Part shown: positions 1 to 8,321 of the stretch, in pieces
How the letters are laid out: every line of letters begins with the position of its first letter
How positions within the stretch are numbered: the stretch's first letter is position 1
NCBI GenBank assembly: GCA_017881265.1
Contig: JADGRA010000029.1
Location: 1-35,847, forward strand
Direction of reading: 5' to 3'
DNA length: 35,847 nucleotides
Source: Myxococcaceae bacterium
Lineage (GTDB): Bacteria > Myxococcota > Myxococcia > Myxococcales > Myxococcaceae
The notes under the pieces: model-generated
Databases searched by the model: none
Told to the model about the DNA's origin: nothing
Seen by the model: only the letters and a program-made list of their open reading frames with translations
Program-made: the position numbers and the translations under genes

Positions 1-1135
1 CTGTCCGGGGCCCGAGGCCCTCGAGGAGGGTGGGCTCCACGAAGAAGCCCTCCTGGCACCGGCCCTTCACCAGGGCCCGCTTTCCGCCGCACAGCACCTG
101 GCCGCCCTCGGCCCGGGCGACGTCCAGGCAGCCCAGCACCTTGTCCAGGTGGGCCCGACTGACGAGGGCGCCCTGCTGCGTGTCGGCCTCCAGGGGGTCG
201 CCCACCCGCAGGGCCCGGGCGCGCTCCACCAGTGCGTCGCGGAAGCGCCCGTACAGCGACGCTTCGACGAGGATGCGTGAGCCGCAGAGGCAAATCTGCC
301 CCTGGTTGGTGAAGGCCGAGCGCAGCGTCGTCGCCACGGCCGCTTCGAAGTCGCAGTCGGCGAAGACGAGGGTGGGGTTCTTCCCGCCCATCTCCAAGGA
401 CAGCTTCTTGAAGGCCGGGCCCGCGGTGCGCGCAATCTCCGCCCCGGTGCGGGTGCTGCCGGTGAAGGAGATGGCCTTCACCCCTGGGTGCGCCGTCAGG
501 GCGGCCCCCACCTTGGGGCCCAGGCCGTGCACCAGGTTGAGGACGCCCGGCGGCAGTCCCGCCTCGGCGGAGAGGCGGCCGAGCCAGTCCGCCGTCACCG
601 GTGTCACCTCCGAGGGCTTGGCCACCACGCAGTTTCCCGCCGCCAGGGCGGGCGCCACCTTCCAGCTGAGGAGGTAGAGGGGGAGGTTCCACGGGGAGAT
701 GCAGCCCACCACCCCCAGCGGGTGCCGCAGCGTGTAGTTGAGGGCCCTCCCCTCCATGGGGTGCGCCTCGCTGGCGAATTGGCTGGCCGCGTCGGCGAAG
801 AAATCGAAGTTGGCCACCGCCCGGGGAATGTCCAGGGAGGTGGCCAGCGACAGCGGCTTTCCGGTGTCGACCGACTCGGCGTAGGCCAGCTCCGCTGCCC
901 GGGCGCGCAGGGCGTCCGCCAGTCGGTGCAGGGCCCGGGCCCGTTCCGTGGCCGGAGTGCCCGCCCAGGCGGGGAAGGCCCGCTCGGCCGCCTGCACCGC
1001 GGCAGCGACGTCGGCGGCGTCAGAGTCGGGGAGGGTGCCGGAGGCCGCCCCGGTGGCCGGTTCCCAGTTGTCCAGCGTCGCGCCGGAGCGCGCCGGCACC
1101 TGCCGGCCGTCAATGTGGTTTTGGACGGTCAGCAT
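1..1135 (-). CDS. Aldehyde dehydrogenase, NAD(P)-dependent (C-terminus cut by the left edge)
   Basis: Oxidises an aldehyde or semialdehyde to the acid with NAD(P)+ in the cytoplasm. About 378 residues are visible, starting at the ATG at 1135; the C-terminal quarter lies outside the window. Seen: the ALDH N-terminal region with PLGVVGCISPWNLPL, the cofactor-binding stretch VVAKPSEVTP, the general base in LSLEMGGKNP (Glu at about 248) and the nucleophile in NQGQICLCGSR (Cys at about 282), 34 residues apart as usual. The NQGQ-CLCGSR context resembles the hydroxymuconic/aminomuconic semialdehyde dehydrogenase (ALDH8-like) branch. It is divergent from a 4-oxalocrotonate decarboxylase/hydratase gene, which fits a 2-hydroxy- or 2-aminomuconate semialdehyde substrate. 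The family call is firm; the substrate is inferred. Confidence 0.92.
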   Translation of the reverse strand, partial: MLTVQNHIDGRQVPARSGATLDNWEPATGAASGTLPDSDAADVAAAVQAAERAFPAWAGTPATERARALHRLADALRARAAELAYAESVDTGKPLSLATSLDIPRAVANFDFFADAASQFASEAHPMEGRALNYTLRHPLGVVGCISPWNLPLYLLSWKVAPALAAGNCVVAKPSEVTPVTADWLGRLSAEAGLPPGVLNLVHGLGPKVGAALTAHPGVKAISFTGSTRTGAEIARTAGPAFKKLSLEMGGKNPTLVFADCDFEAAVATTLRSAFTNQGQICLCGSRILVEASLYGRFRDALVERARALRVGDPLEADTQQGALVSRAHLDKVLGCLDVARAEGGQVLCGGKRALVKGRCQEGFFVEPTLLEGLGPRT

Positions 1136-1150
1136 CGCCCACCCGCTGTC

Positions 1151-1156
1151 CTAGCA
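1151..1156 (-). promoter_or_regulatory. Possible -10 element of the aldehyde dehydrogenase gene
   Basis: On the minus strand TGCTAG (within CATGCTAGGAC) lies 15 nt before the ATG at 1135. It fits an extended -10 (TGnTAnnnT) only partly, and no clear -35 is seen. A similar TGCTAGAC occurs just upstream of the E1 alpha gene at 9935. This is suggestive only. Confidence 0.25.
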
Positions 1157-1212
1157 TGCGGATGGCCGCAAGACGCCTCCGCCCACCCCGGGGGGGCTAG
1201 TGTAGAAGCAGA

Positions 1213-1229
1213 CGCCCCCTCTTGGGGCG
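1213..1229 (+). promoter_or_regulatory. Leader hairpin upstream of the oxalocrotonate decarboxylase gene
   Basis: CGCCCC-CTCTT-GGGGCG is a perfect 6-bp stem with a 5-nt loop in the 133-bp divergent region, 39 nt before the start codon at 1269. It could be a leader structure or a protein-binding inverted repeat. GC-rich palindromes arise easily at this base composition, so its function is uncertain. Confidence 0.3.
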
Positions 1230-1268
1230 CACGCCCACGGGGGCCCGCCGGAGAGGAACCGCAAAGGG

Positions 1269-2045
1269 ATGGTCCTGGACGTGAATGCGTTGGCGCGTCG
1301 GCTGGACGAGGCGCGGCTCTCGGGGCGGGAGGTGGAACGCCTCACCCTGGAATTCCCGGACCTCACCCTGGAACAGGCCTACCGGATTATGGACGCGGGC
1401 ATTGCCCTGCGGCGCGAGCGGGGGGAGCGCGACGCGGGCCTGAAGATGGGGCTGACGTCCGAGGCCAAGCGGCAGCAGATGGGACTGGGTGCGCCCATCT
1501 ACGGCGTGCTGACGGAGGCCATGCGGGTGCGGGGCAGCTTCTCCATGGCCGGGACGCTGCACCCGAAAATAGAACCCGAGCTGGCCTTCCACTTCGCGGA
1601 CGGCCTCCGCGGCGGCCCCACCCGGGCCGAGGCGCTGGCCGCCTGCACCGGGGTATGCGCGGCGCTGGAGATTCTCGACTCGCGCTACCGCGACTTCAAA
1701 TACTTTAGCCTCCCGGACGTCGTGGCGGACAACGCCTCCTCCTCGCACTTCGTCCTGGCCGACGCCTGGACGGACGCCGCGGGCCTCGCGCTGGGGGACG
1801 TTGAGCTAGCCATGTCCATCGACGGCGTGGTGCTCCAGCGCGCCAAGGCAAGCGCCATCTCCGGGGACCCGCTGCTCTCGGTGGTGCAGCTGTGTGCGCT
1901 GCTCGACGACCGGGGGCGCGCGCTGCCGCCAGGCAGCCTCGTCCTGGCTGGCGCCGCCACCGTCGCCGAGCCACTGCGCGCCGGGCAGACGGTGTCGTTG
2001 CACGTGCCCCCGCTTGCGCCGGTGCGTGTCGCCATCACGCCCTGA
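1269..2045 (+). CDS. 4-oxalocrotonate decarboxylase / 2-keto-4-pentenoate hydratase family protein
   Basis: A 258-residue member of the MhpD/DmpE/DmpH family (fumarylacetoacetase-like fold, divalent metal). Family members either decarboxylate 4-oxalocrotonate or hydrate 2-hydroxypenta-2,4-dienoate in meta-cleavage pathways. Seen: KMGLTSEAK and PIYGVLTEAM in the N-terminal part, the metal-binding HPKIEPELAF, LEILDSRYRDFKYF followed by DVVADNASSS, and the C-terminal SGDPLLSV and GAATVAEPL. The length is normal for the family. The GLTS-AK and ADNASSS blocks favour the decarboxylase branch, but hydratases are very similar. The start is the ATG at 1269, preceded by a purine-rich GGAGAGGAA. It is divergent from the semialdehyde dehydrogenase that could feed it. 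Confidence 0.88.
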   Translation: MVLDVNALARRLDEARLSGREVERLTLEFPDLTLEQAYRIMDAGIALRRERGERDAGLKMGLTSEAKRQQMGLGAPIYGVLTEAMRVRGSFSMAGTLHPKIEPELAFHFADGLRGGPTRAEALAACTGVCAALEILDSRYRDFKYFSLPDVVADNASSSHFVLADAWTDAAGLALGDVELAMSIDGVVLQRAKASAISGDPLLSVVQLCALLDDRGRALPPGSLVLAGAATVAEPLRAGQTVSLHVPPLAPVRVAITP

Positions 2046-2091
2046 AGCCGTCTGGCCGGGCCGTGGCACAATGGCCTGCCTGCTGCCCCTC

Positions 2092-3585
2092 ATGACTCGA
2101 CGCCTCCGACTCCCCACCCTCCTGCTGCTGCTGGCCGGCTGCGCCACCGTGCAGCCGCCACCTGCCCCGGCGGCCCCGCCGGCCGCGGTGGCTCCGCCCG
2201 CGCCTGCATCGCCCCCGCTCGCGGCGCCCGTGCGAGAGCCGGCCAGCGCCCTGGCGCTGGTGGAGGAGGGCCGGACGGTGCAGCGCGAGAAGGGGGAGGG
2301 CGGCGCCGGCGAGGCCATTGCGCTGTACCGGAAGGCCCTGGCACTCGACCCCCAGTGCACCGCTGCCTGGTGGGAATTGGGCTGGTCCGAGCAGCTGCGC
2401 GGCCGGCATGAAGCCGCCCTCGAGGCGTGGACCACGTTGGAAGGGCTGGACAGCCATTTCCCGGAACTTTCCGAACATCTGCCGGAGCTGGCCGAACGGG
2501 TGCGCCAGTTGCGTCTCCTCGACGCCCTGCCGGACCCGGGGCCGTTGCCTCCCCGCGATGAGGTGCCGTCCCCCGGGCCAGGCCTGACGGTGGCCGCGGT
2601 GGGGGACGTGCAGCTGGGCATGGCCTGGCCGCCCGGCCACGTGGCGCTGCCCCCCAACGACGCGAGTGACATGTTCGACGCGGTGAAGGAAACCCTCGGC
2701 CGCGCCGAGGTGCGCTTCGGCAACCTCGAGACGGTGCTGGCGGACAGTGGCGACAGCAAGAAGTGCGGGAAGAAGTCCACCAAGTGCTACGCCTTTCGCG
2801 TCCCGACGTCTTTTGCCAACAGCCTGCACGCCGCGGGCTTCAACGTGATGAGCATCGCCAACAACCACGCCGGGGACTTCGGCCCGGAGGGTAGGCGCTC
2901 CACCATCGCCGCGCTGGATGCCGCAGGCATCCGCCACAGCGGGCCCTTGGGAGACATCGCCAGCTGGGACGTCGGGGGACGGCGGGTGGCGCTGGTCGGC
3001 TTTTCCTTCGGTTCAGACGTCTACCGGATTCAGGACCTGGTGGTGGCCCGGAAGCTGGTGGCGGACTTGAAGAAGCGCCACGACCTGGTCTTCGTCTCCT
3101 TCCACGGCGGCGCGGAGGGCGTCGGCGCGGCGCGCGTGCCACAGGGCGTGGAGACGTTTCTGGGTGAGAACCGCGGGGACGTCCGCGGCTTCGCCCATAC
3201 CGTCGTCGACGCGGGTGCGGACCTGGTGCTGGGAAGCAGTCCCCACCTGCTGCGGGCCTTGGAAGTCTACCGGGGCCGCCTCATCGCCTACTCGCTGGGC
3301 AACTTCTCCACCTGGGACACCTTCAACCTCACCGGGCCGCTCGGCATCACCGGTATTCTCGAAGTGGCACTGGCCCCCAACGGCGTCGCCACCCGCGTCG
3401 CCCTGGTGCCTGCCCTCATTGAAAAGCCAGGCCGGCCAGTCCTTGACCCGGCGCGCCAGGGGGTGGCGCTGGTCCGCAGCCTCTCGGCGCTGGACTTCGG
3501 CAGTCCGCTTCTGGACGAGAACGGCCTGTGGGTGCGTGACACGTTGCCGGTGCAGGCCACGCGCCCGGACTCAGTCCGAGAGTGA
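2092..3585 (+). CDS. CapA-family lipoprotein with an N-terminal TPR-like segment
   Basis: A 497-residue exported protein. The ATG at 2092 is chosen over the in-frame ATG at 2071 because it gives a compact signal peptide, MTRRLRLPTLLLLLAGC, with a lipobox (LAGC, Cys at about 17). A Pro/Ala-rich linker follows, then a TPR-like helical stretch at roughly residues 50-135 (ALYRKALALDPQCTAAWWELG). The CapA / poly-gamma-glutamate capsule domain (PGA_cap, calcineurin-like fold) fills the rest: VAAVGDVQLG, FGNLETVL, MSIANNHAGDFG, SFHGGAEG, GSSPHLLRALEVY and YSLGNF. The domain is known in polyglutamate capsule synthesis, but many homologues have no assigned substrate, and no capB/capC genes are adjacent. 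It probably sits on the periplasmic face of a membrane. The function in this organism is unknown. Confidence 0.85.
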   Translation: MTRRLRLPTLLLLLAGCATVQPPPAPAAPPAAVAPPAPASPPLAAPVREPASALALVEEGRTVQREKGEGGAGEAIALYRKALALDPQCTAAWWELGWSEQLRGRHEAALEAWTTLEGLDSHFPELSEHLPELAERVRQLRLLDALPDPGPLPPRDEVPSPGPGLTVAAVGDVQLGMAWPPGHVALPPNDASDMFDAVKETLGRAEVRFGNLETVLADSGDSKKCGKKSTKCYAFRVPTSFANSLHAAGFNVMSIANNHAGDFGPEGRRSTIAALDAAGIRHSGPLGDIASWDVGGRRVALVGFSFGSDVYRIQDLVVARKLVADLKKRHDLVFVSFHGGAEGVGAARVPQGVETFLGENRGDVRGFAHTVVDAGADLVLGSSPHLLRALEVYRGRLIAYSLGNFSTWDTFNLTGPLGITGILEVALAPNGVATRVALVPALIEKPGRPVLDPARQGVALVRSLSALDFGSPLLDENGLWVRDTLPVQATRPDSVRE

Positions 3586-3709
3586 AACGAGCCATCTGCC
3601 CGCCGGGCTGTTGACTGGAGCTGGGCAATCTCCGTGGCCCGGGATTGTCGCTTGACCGCGACCTCGGACAAACCCAAAGTCCCGGCCCTTTCTCACGGGA
3701 GCGAACCTG

Positions 3710-4273
3710 ATGAAGCCCACCAAGGGTCTTGTGCTCATCGCCGCGCTGGGCGTCGGCTGCGTCTCTGACAGCACCTACAAGCAGGAAGAGCAGAACGCGG
3801 ACGCGTTGGCCGCTCAGAACGCGACCTATAAGCAGCTCGACACGCAGCTCCAGAGCGAGGTCAAGGCAGACCAGGTTCAAATCCAACAGCTGAAGGACCA
3901 GCTGAAGGTGACCATCGTCAACCAGATTCTGTTCCCCGAAGGCGGCTGGGAGCTCAACCGCGCCGGCGAGCAGACCTTGGAGAAGCTTGTCCCGACTTTG
4001 AAGACGCTGAAGGGCGAGCGAATCGAAGTGAATGGCTACACGGACAACGTGCCGATTGGGCCCGAGCTCAAGAGCCGCTTTCCGTCCAACTGGGAACTGT
4101 CCACGGCGCGGGCCACGGACGTCGTCCGGTACCTGGTGAGCAAGGGCGTCGACCCGAAGCTGCTGTCCGCGACAGGATTCGGTGACACTCAGCCCGTGGC
4201 GTCCAACGACACCCCGCAGGGTCGAGCGAAGAACCGGCGCATCGAGCTGGTGCTCAAGTCGACAGGCTCATAA
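3710..4273 (+). CDS. OmpA-family peptidoglycan-binding lipoprotein
   Basis: A 187-residue protein. The N-terminus MKPTKGLVLIAALGVGC ends in a lipobox, so the mature protein is predicted to be lipid-anchored at Cys17. Residues of about 20-70 are rich in Gln, Lys and Glu and predicted to be a short coiled coil. Residues of about 72-185 form an OmpA/MotB C-terminal domain: NQILFPEGGWELNRAG, VNGYTDNVPIG, NWELSTARATDVVRYL, and GFGDTQPVASNDTPQGRAKNRRIEL with the conserved NRRIE end. The domain binds meso-diaminopimelate in peptidoglycan, so the protein likely tethers the membrane to the wall. GGGAG lies 7 nt before the ATG. It is flanked by other envelope genes but separated by more than 100 bp on both sides, so it is probably transcribed alone. 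Confidence 0.92.
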   Translation: MKPTKGLVLIAALGVGCVSDSTYKQEEQNADALAAQNATYKQLDTQLQSEVKADQVQIQQLKDQLKVTIVNQILFPEGGWELNRAGEQTLEKLVPTLKTLKGERIEVNGYTDNVPIGPELKSRFPSNWELSTARATDVVRYLVSKGVDPKLLSATGFGDTQPVASNDTPQGRAKNRRIELVLKSTGS

Positions 4274-4402
4274 GCCGCTTGCGGCAGCGCGCTCCGCCGC
4301 CTGGCTTCGACTGGGGCGGGTCGGAGGTCCTTTGGGAGGCCGTCGAATCCCCGACGCGAAGATGAGAGGCTAGCGGCCACTCAATCCCGTCAAGGGGTGC
4401 AG

Positions 4403-6439
4403 ATGGCTCGCTTGCTCCGATTCGGTCTCGCCCTGGTGTCGTTCGTGCTCTGTACGCGGGCGGCAGCGGCAGAGGAATCCACCGTCGAGCGCTACGCCTT
4501 CCTGACGAATGGGGAGCGCGTTGGAACCATGGTGGTCGCCACCACTGGCCACCGCGTCACGGTGGACTGGAGCGTGGACGACAACGGCCGCGGGTCGAAG
4601 TTCAAAGAAGCCGTCGAACTCGGCGCGGACGGCTTTCCCCGCGTGTGGGCCATCACCGGGACAGCCTGGTACGGAGCGCCGGTGAAGGAGTCCTTCGAGG
4701 TCCACGGCACCACGGCGAGTTGGAAGTCACTGGACGACTCCGGCTCGGCGCAGACGAAGCGTCCGATGCTCTACCTCCCTAACAACTCGAGTCTTTGGAA
4801 CCTCGGCCTCAGCTTGCGCCTCCTGCTTGCCGCCCCCGGCGGCAGGCTGTCGGTCTTGCCCGCTGGCGAGTTACGGGCCGAGCGGGTGCGAGAGGTCCGC
4901 GTAGGGCGGGAGGGTGCCGCCATCGACGCGACCGCCTACGTGCTGTGGGGCCTCGACGTCACGCCGACCTTCGTGCTTGCCGATGGAAAGGGCCGTTTCC
5001 TCGGGCAAGTCAGCGCACAGGGCGTCGTCATCGACGAGCGCTTCGCCGACCAATTCGAGGCGCTCTCACGTCTCGGGGAAGCCCTGGACCGCGAATACCT
5101 CGGGCGGCTGACGCGCGAGCTGACGCACACCTTCGACCGGCCGGTGTACCTCACCAACGTCCACGTCTTCGACGCGGCGGCCGGAACGGTGGGCCCGGCG
5201 ACCAATGTCGTCGTCTTCGGCCAGCGGATTGCCGGGACCCGGACCGGCGCGCCCCCGGCCGACGCGGTGGTCATCGACGGCGCGGGGGGAACCCTCCTTC
5301 CAGGGCTGTGCGACGTCCACGCCCACGCCTACGCCTGGGGCGGACCTCTCCACCTCGCCGCCGGTGTGACGAACACCCGCGACCCTGGAAACGACAACCG
5401 TGTCCTGCTCGAGCTGACGCGGGAGATTGAAACGGACGAGGTCCTTGGGCCCCGCATCGTCCGCGCCGGCTTTCTCGAGGGACGTAGCCCCTTCTCGGCG
5501 CGAACCGGCTTTGTCGTGGACAAGCTCGACGACGCCCTGGACAAGGTGCGCTGGTACGCAGACCACGGGTACACCGGCATCAAGATTTACAATTCCATGA
5601 CGCCGGACTGGGTGAAGCCCATTGCAGAAGAAGCGCACCGGCTGGGTCTGCGCGTCAGCGGCCATGTCCCGGCCTTCATGACGTCGGAGCGCGCCGTCCG
5701 CGATGGCTACGACGAGGTCACCCACATCAACCAGCTGGTCCTGATGTTCCTCATCGGACCCAAGGACGACACCCGCACGCCCTTCCGCTTCACTGCCCTT
5801 GGTGAGCGGACGGCAGCGCTGGACCTCCAAAGTGAGCCGGTGCAGCGCCTGGTGCGGCTGATGAAGGAGCGCAACACCACGCACGACCCGACGATGGCGA
5901 CCTTTCGCTCCATGCTTCTGTCGCGGCCCGGAAAAACTTCCCCCACCGACGCGGAGTGGCTTGACCACATGCCCGGGCCCTACCAGCGCAGCCGGCGGAG
6001 CAGCGTGCTCGACGTGAAGCCGGAGCAGTACCCGACCTACGACGCGTCCGCTCAGAAGCTTCTCGACGTGCTGCGCATGCTGGACCGCGAAGGAATCCGC
6101 CTCATTCCGGGAACGGATGACACTCCAGGCTTCATGTTGCACAGCGAGCTGGAGGCCTGGGTGGCGGCCGGCCTCTCCCCGGCCCGCGTGCTGCAACTCG
6201 CCACCCTGGGCTGTGCCCGCTATCTCGGGAATGACCAGCAGCTCGGCTCGATTACGCTCGGCAAGCTGGCCGACCTGCTGCTGGTGGCGGGTGACCCCAC
6301 CAAGGACATTTCCGCCATTCGCCAGGTCCGACTGGTGATGAAGGGCGGCGCAACCTACTACCCCGCGGAAATCTACAGGGCGATGACCATTGCGCCCTTC
6401 GGGACGAAGCCCAACGTCACCGCGCCTGCGTCCAAATAG
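4403..6439 (+). CDS. Secreted amidohydrolase (imidazolonepropionase-like)
   Basis: A 678-residue protein with a Sec signal peptide (MARLLRFGLALVSFVLCTRA, cleavage near AAA-EE). The ATG at 4403 follows AAGGGG; a GTG two codons upstream is less likely. Residues of about 25-235 form a beta-rich N-terminal region that I do not recognise. The amidohydrolase domain begins near VYLTNVHVFDAAAG. All metal-site residues of the family are visible: HAH in CDVHAHAYAWGG, the likely carboxylated Lys in YTGIKIYNSM, His in VSGHVPAF, His in EVTHINQ, and Asp in IPGTDDTPG. The C-terminus has the usual LGSITLGKLADLLLV return strand. Homologues hydrolyse amide bonds of small molecules or dipeptides. The substrate is unknown, and the site of action is the periplasm or outside the cell. 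Confidence 0.9.
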   Translation: MARLLRFGLALVSFVLCTRAAAAEESTVERYAFLTNGERVGTMVVATTGHRVTVDWSVDDNGRGSKFKEAVELGADGFPRVWAITGTAWYGAPVKESFEVHGTTASWKSLDDSGSAQTKRPMLYLPNNSSLWNLGLSLRLLLAAPGGRLSVLPAGELRAERVREVRVGREGAAIDATAYVLWGLDVTPTFVLADGKGRFLGQVSAQGVVIDERFADQFEALSRLGEALDREYLGRLTRELTHTFDRPVYLTNVHVFDAAAGTVGPATNVVVFGQRIAGTRTGAPPADAVVIDGAGGTLLPGLCDVHAHAYAWGGPLHLAAGVTNTRDPGNDNRVLLELTREIETDEVLGPRIVRAGFLEGRSPFSARTGFVVDKLDDALDKVRWYADHGYTGIKIYNSMTPDWVKPIAEEAHRLGLRVSGHVPAFMTSERAVRDGYDEVTHINQLVLMFLIGPKDDTRTPFRFTALGERTAALDLQSEPVQRLVRLMKERNTTHDPTMATFRSMLLSRPGKTSPTDAEWLDHMPGPYQRSRRSSVLDVKPEQYPTYDASAQKLLDVLRMLDREGIRLIPGTDDTPGFMLHSELEAWVAAGLSPARVLQLATLGCARYLGNDQQLGSITLGKLADLLLVAGDPTKDISAIRQVRLVMKGGATYYPAEIYRAMTIAPFGTKPNVTAPASK

Positions 6440-6509
6440 TCTGCCCTGCTTCGGCCACGCTGCCGGCCGGCTCGTCGGCGCAGACGGCGTCCACCCGCCT
6501 CTCGGCGAC

Positions 6510-6525
6510 GGACTTCGGTCCTTTT
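6510..6525 (+). terminator. Rho-independent terminator after the amidohydrolase gene
   Basis: GGAC-TTCG-GTCC followed at once by TTTT, 70 nt after the stop codon. The C(UUCG)G tetraloop makes a short stem unusually stable. The stem is only 4 bp, so the call is moderate. Confidence 0.5.
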
Positions 6526-6590
6526 CTGGAGTCTTGGGCACTGCCCAGCGCCGGTGGGCGGCGCGCGGGGGAATGACATGGAGTCGGGCG

Positions 6591-7278
6591 CTACCCCTTC
6601 GCCTTCAGGACATTCTTCAGCGCTTCCCGCCTGCTGAGCCCGCTCAGCTGCTTCGCGTGCTGACGCACGTAGCGCTGGACCTCCCGCGGGTTGGTCCACG
6701 CGTACTGGCGAAGGGCCCAGCCAATCGCCTTTCGCAGGAAAAACTCGCGGGTGGCCAGCGAAGGCTCGATGCAGGCGTAGAGAAGCTCCAGGTCGGTGTC
6801 CTCCTTGAATCGGATTTGGCAGAGGATGGCGCTGCGTCGCTTCCATAGATTCTGGTCGCGGCACCACGCGCGCATCTTCCGTTTCATGGCGACTCGTTCA
6901 TTCCGCAACAAGTCGCCCAGACGGTGCGTCGCCAGGGTGTCGACGGTGTCCCACCACGCGCCCGTCACAATCATCTCCTCGTACATCGGGAGTGCCTCCA
7001 CCGTCTGGAAGGGGCGCGCCCGGCGGTCCGCGCACAATTCGACTGCTCCGTAGGAAGCGCGCCTTCCGCCAGATGCCGAGGACGGTCTGCTTCCAGGTGG
7101 CAGCGTCCGGAAGCTCGATTCTGGAAAATGCGCGCTTACACGCGACGCGCATCGGAACGGCGCCGACGCCAAGGTAGGGCATGGTTGACTTCATGTAGGC
7201 CTGAATCGCGGGCGCCCGCGACGGAACGGCGACCCGGAGGAGTTCTTCGTGGAGGAGGGCCAGCGCCGACCTTGGCAT
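6591..7278 (-). pseudogene. DNA alkylation repair protein (AlkD-like), frameshifted
   Basis: Two overlapping reading frames together make one member of the AlkD-like HEAT-repeat DNA glycosylase family (COG4912), which removes alkylated bases. The N-terminal part starts at the ATG at 7278 (MPRSALALLHEELL, then YMKSTMPYLGVGAVPMR) and runs to GIWRKARF near 7054. The rest is in another frame from about 7052: RRASYGAVEL, LPMYEEMIVTGAWWDTVD, HRLGDLL, REFFLRKAIGWALRQYAWTNP and a stop at 6591. The break lies between about 7050 and 7065, where one extra base (or two missing) near 7053 shifts the frame. The WWDTVD and WALRQYA blocks are intact. It is the last gene of the apt-led minus-strand cluster, 44 bp after the dehydrogenase. 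It is either a recent pseudogene or a sequencing error. Confidence 0.82.
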
Positions 7279-7322
7279 CGGCGCGGGAGTGTACTTCTCG
7301 ACGGAAGAATCCAGGCTTCAGC

Positions 7323-8288
7323 TTAGGCGACGGCGTCGGACGGCTCCCGCCCGGACAGGACGGCGTCGACGTTGTCCAGGGCGCGGAAGCCCATGGCCGT
7401 GCGCGTCTCCAGCGTTGCCGTCCCCAGGTGCGGCAACAGAAACACGTTGGGCAGCGTCCGGTAGCCGGGGTGCAGGGCCGGCTCCCCGGCGTACACGTCC
7501 AGCCCCGCGGCGAAGAGGTGGCCGCTCTTGAGGGCGGCCAGCAGCGCCTCGTCGTCCACCAAGTCCCCCCGCGCGGAATTCACCAGCACCGCCCCCTTGG
7601 GCAGCAGCGCCAGGGTGCGGGCGTTGATGAGGTTTCGCGTGGCGGCCGTGGCCGGGGTGTGCAGGGACAGGAAGTTGCTCACCGCCAAGAGGCCTTCCAG
7701 CGTGTCATGGAAGTGCGCGCCTAGCTCCAGCTCGGCCGGAAGCCGCGTGCGGTTGCAGTAGTGGATGTCCACGCCCAAGGGACGGACGCGGGCGGCGAAG
7801 GCCCGGCCGATGCGGCCCATGCCGACAATCCCCAGACGCTTGCCTGCAAACCCCCGCCCCAGCAGCTGGGTGGGGGCCCAGCCCGTCCAGGCGCCCGTGC
7901 GTACCAGCTGCTCTCCCTCGCTGGCGCGCCGGGCGGCCCCCAACAGCAACAGGAGGGCAATGTCCGCGGTGGCCTCCGTCACGACGTCCGGGGTGTTGGT
8001 GACGCGGAGGCCGCGCTCGCGCGCGGCCGGCAAGTCCACGTGGTCCGTCCCGACGGACACCGAGGCGAGCAGGCGCACCCGGGGGCCAAGTCGGGCGATG
8101 AGGGCGCGCGGGAAGCGGTCCGTGATGCAGCAGAGGATGGCGTCGGCGTCGGCGCTGCGGGCCACCATCTCCTCGTCCGACAGTGGCCGGTCCTCGGGGT
8201 TGAAGAGGCCGCGGTAGGTGCGCTGGACGCGCGCCTCCACCGCTTCGGGCAGCCGGCGGGTGAGCAGCACCGAGGGAGCTGTCTTCAT
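7323..8288 (-). CDS. D-isomer-specific 2-hydroxyacid dehydrogenase (glyoxylate/hydroxypyruvate reductase type)
   Basis: A 321-residue NAD(P)H-dependent enzyme that reduces 2-oxoacids to D-2-hydroxyacids. Seen: SVSVGTDHVDLPAARERG and TNTPDVVTEATADIALLL in the catalytic domain, the Rossmann loop LGIVGMGRIGRAFA, and the catalytic triad Arg in NSARGDLVDD, Glu in VYAGEP and His in LLPHLGTAT. This arrangement is typical of glyoxylate/hydroxypyruvate reductases (GhrB/GRHPR-like). It starts at the ATG at 8288 after a purine-rich GGGGAGAGAGGA. It lies 33 bp downstream of the AcuI-type reductase and probably in one operon with it and apt. The exact 2-oxoacid is not determined. Confidence 0.92.
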   Translation of the reverse strand: MKTAPSVLLTRRLPEAVEARVQRTYRGLFNPEDRPLSDEEMVARSADADAILCCITDRFPRALIARLGPRVRLLASVSVGTDHVDLPAARERGLRVTNTPDVVTEATADIALLLLLGAARRASEGEQLVRTGAWTGWAPTQLLGRGFAGKRLGIVGMGRIGRAFAARVRPLGVDIHYCNRTRLPAELELGAHFHDTLEGLLAVSNFLSLHTPATAATRNLINARTLALLPKGAVLVNSARGDLVDDEALLAALKSGHLFAAGLDVYAGEPALHPGYRTLPNVFLLPHLGTATLETRTAMGFRALDNVDAVLSGREPSDAVA

Positions 8289-8321
8289 GGGCCGCGGTCC
8301 TCTCTCCCCCGCCTTTGCGCC

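Noticed and set aside
3586-3709. TTGACT and TTGACC boxes before the OmpA-family gene as -35 elements
   Set aside because: No matching -10 sequence at a normal distance.
5066-6541. 491-residue minus-strand open frame opposite the amidohydrolase
   Set aside because: Antisense shadow of a gene with all catalytic motifs; its composition (His/Gln/Arg/Gly-rich) is typical of shadow frames.
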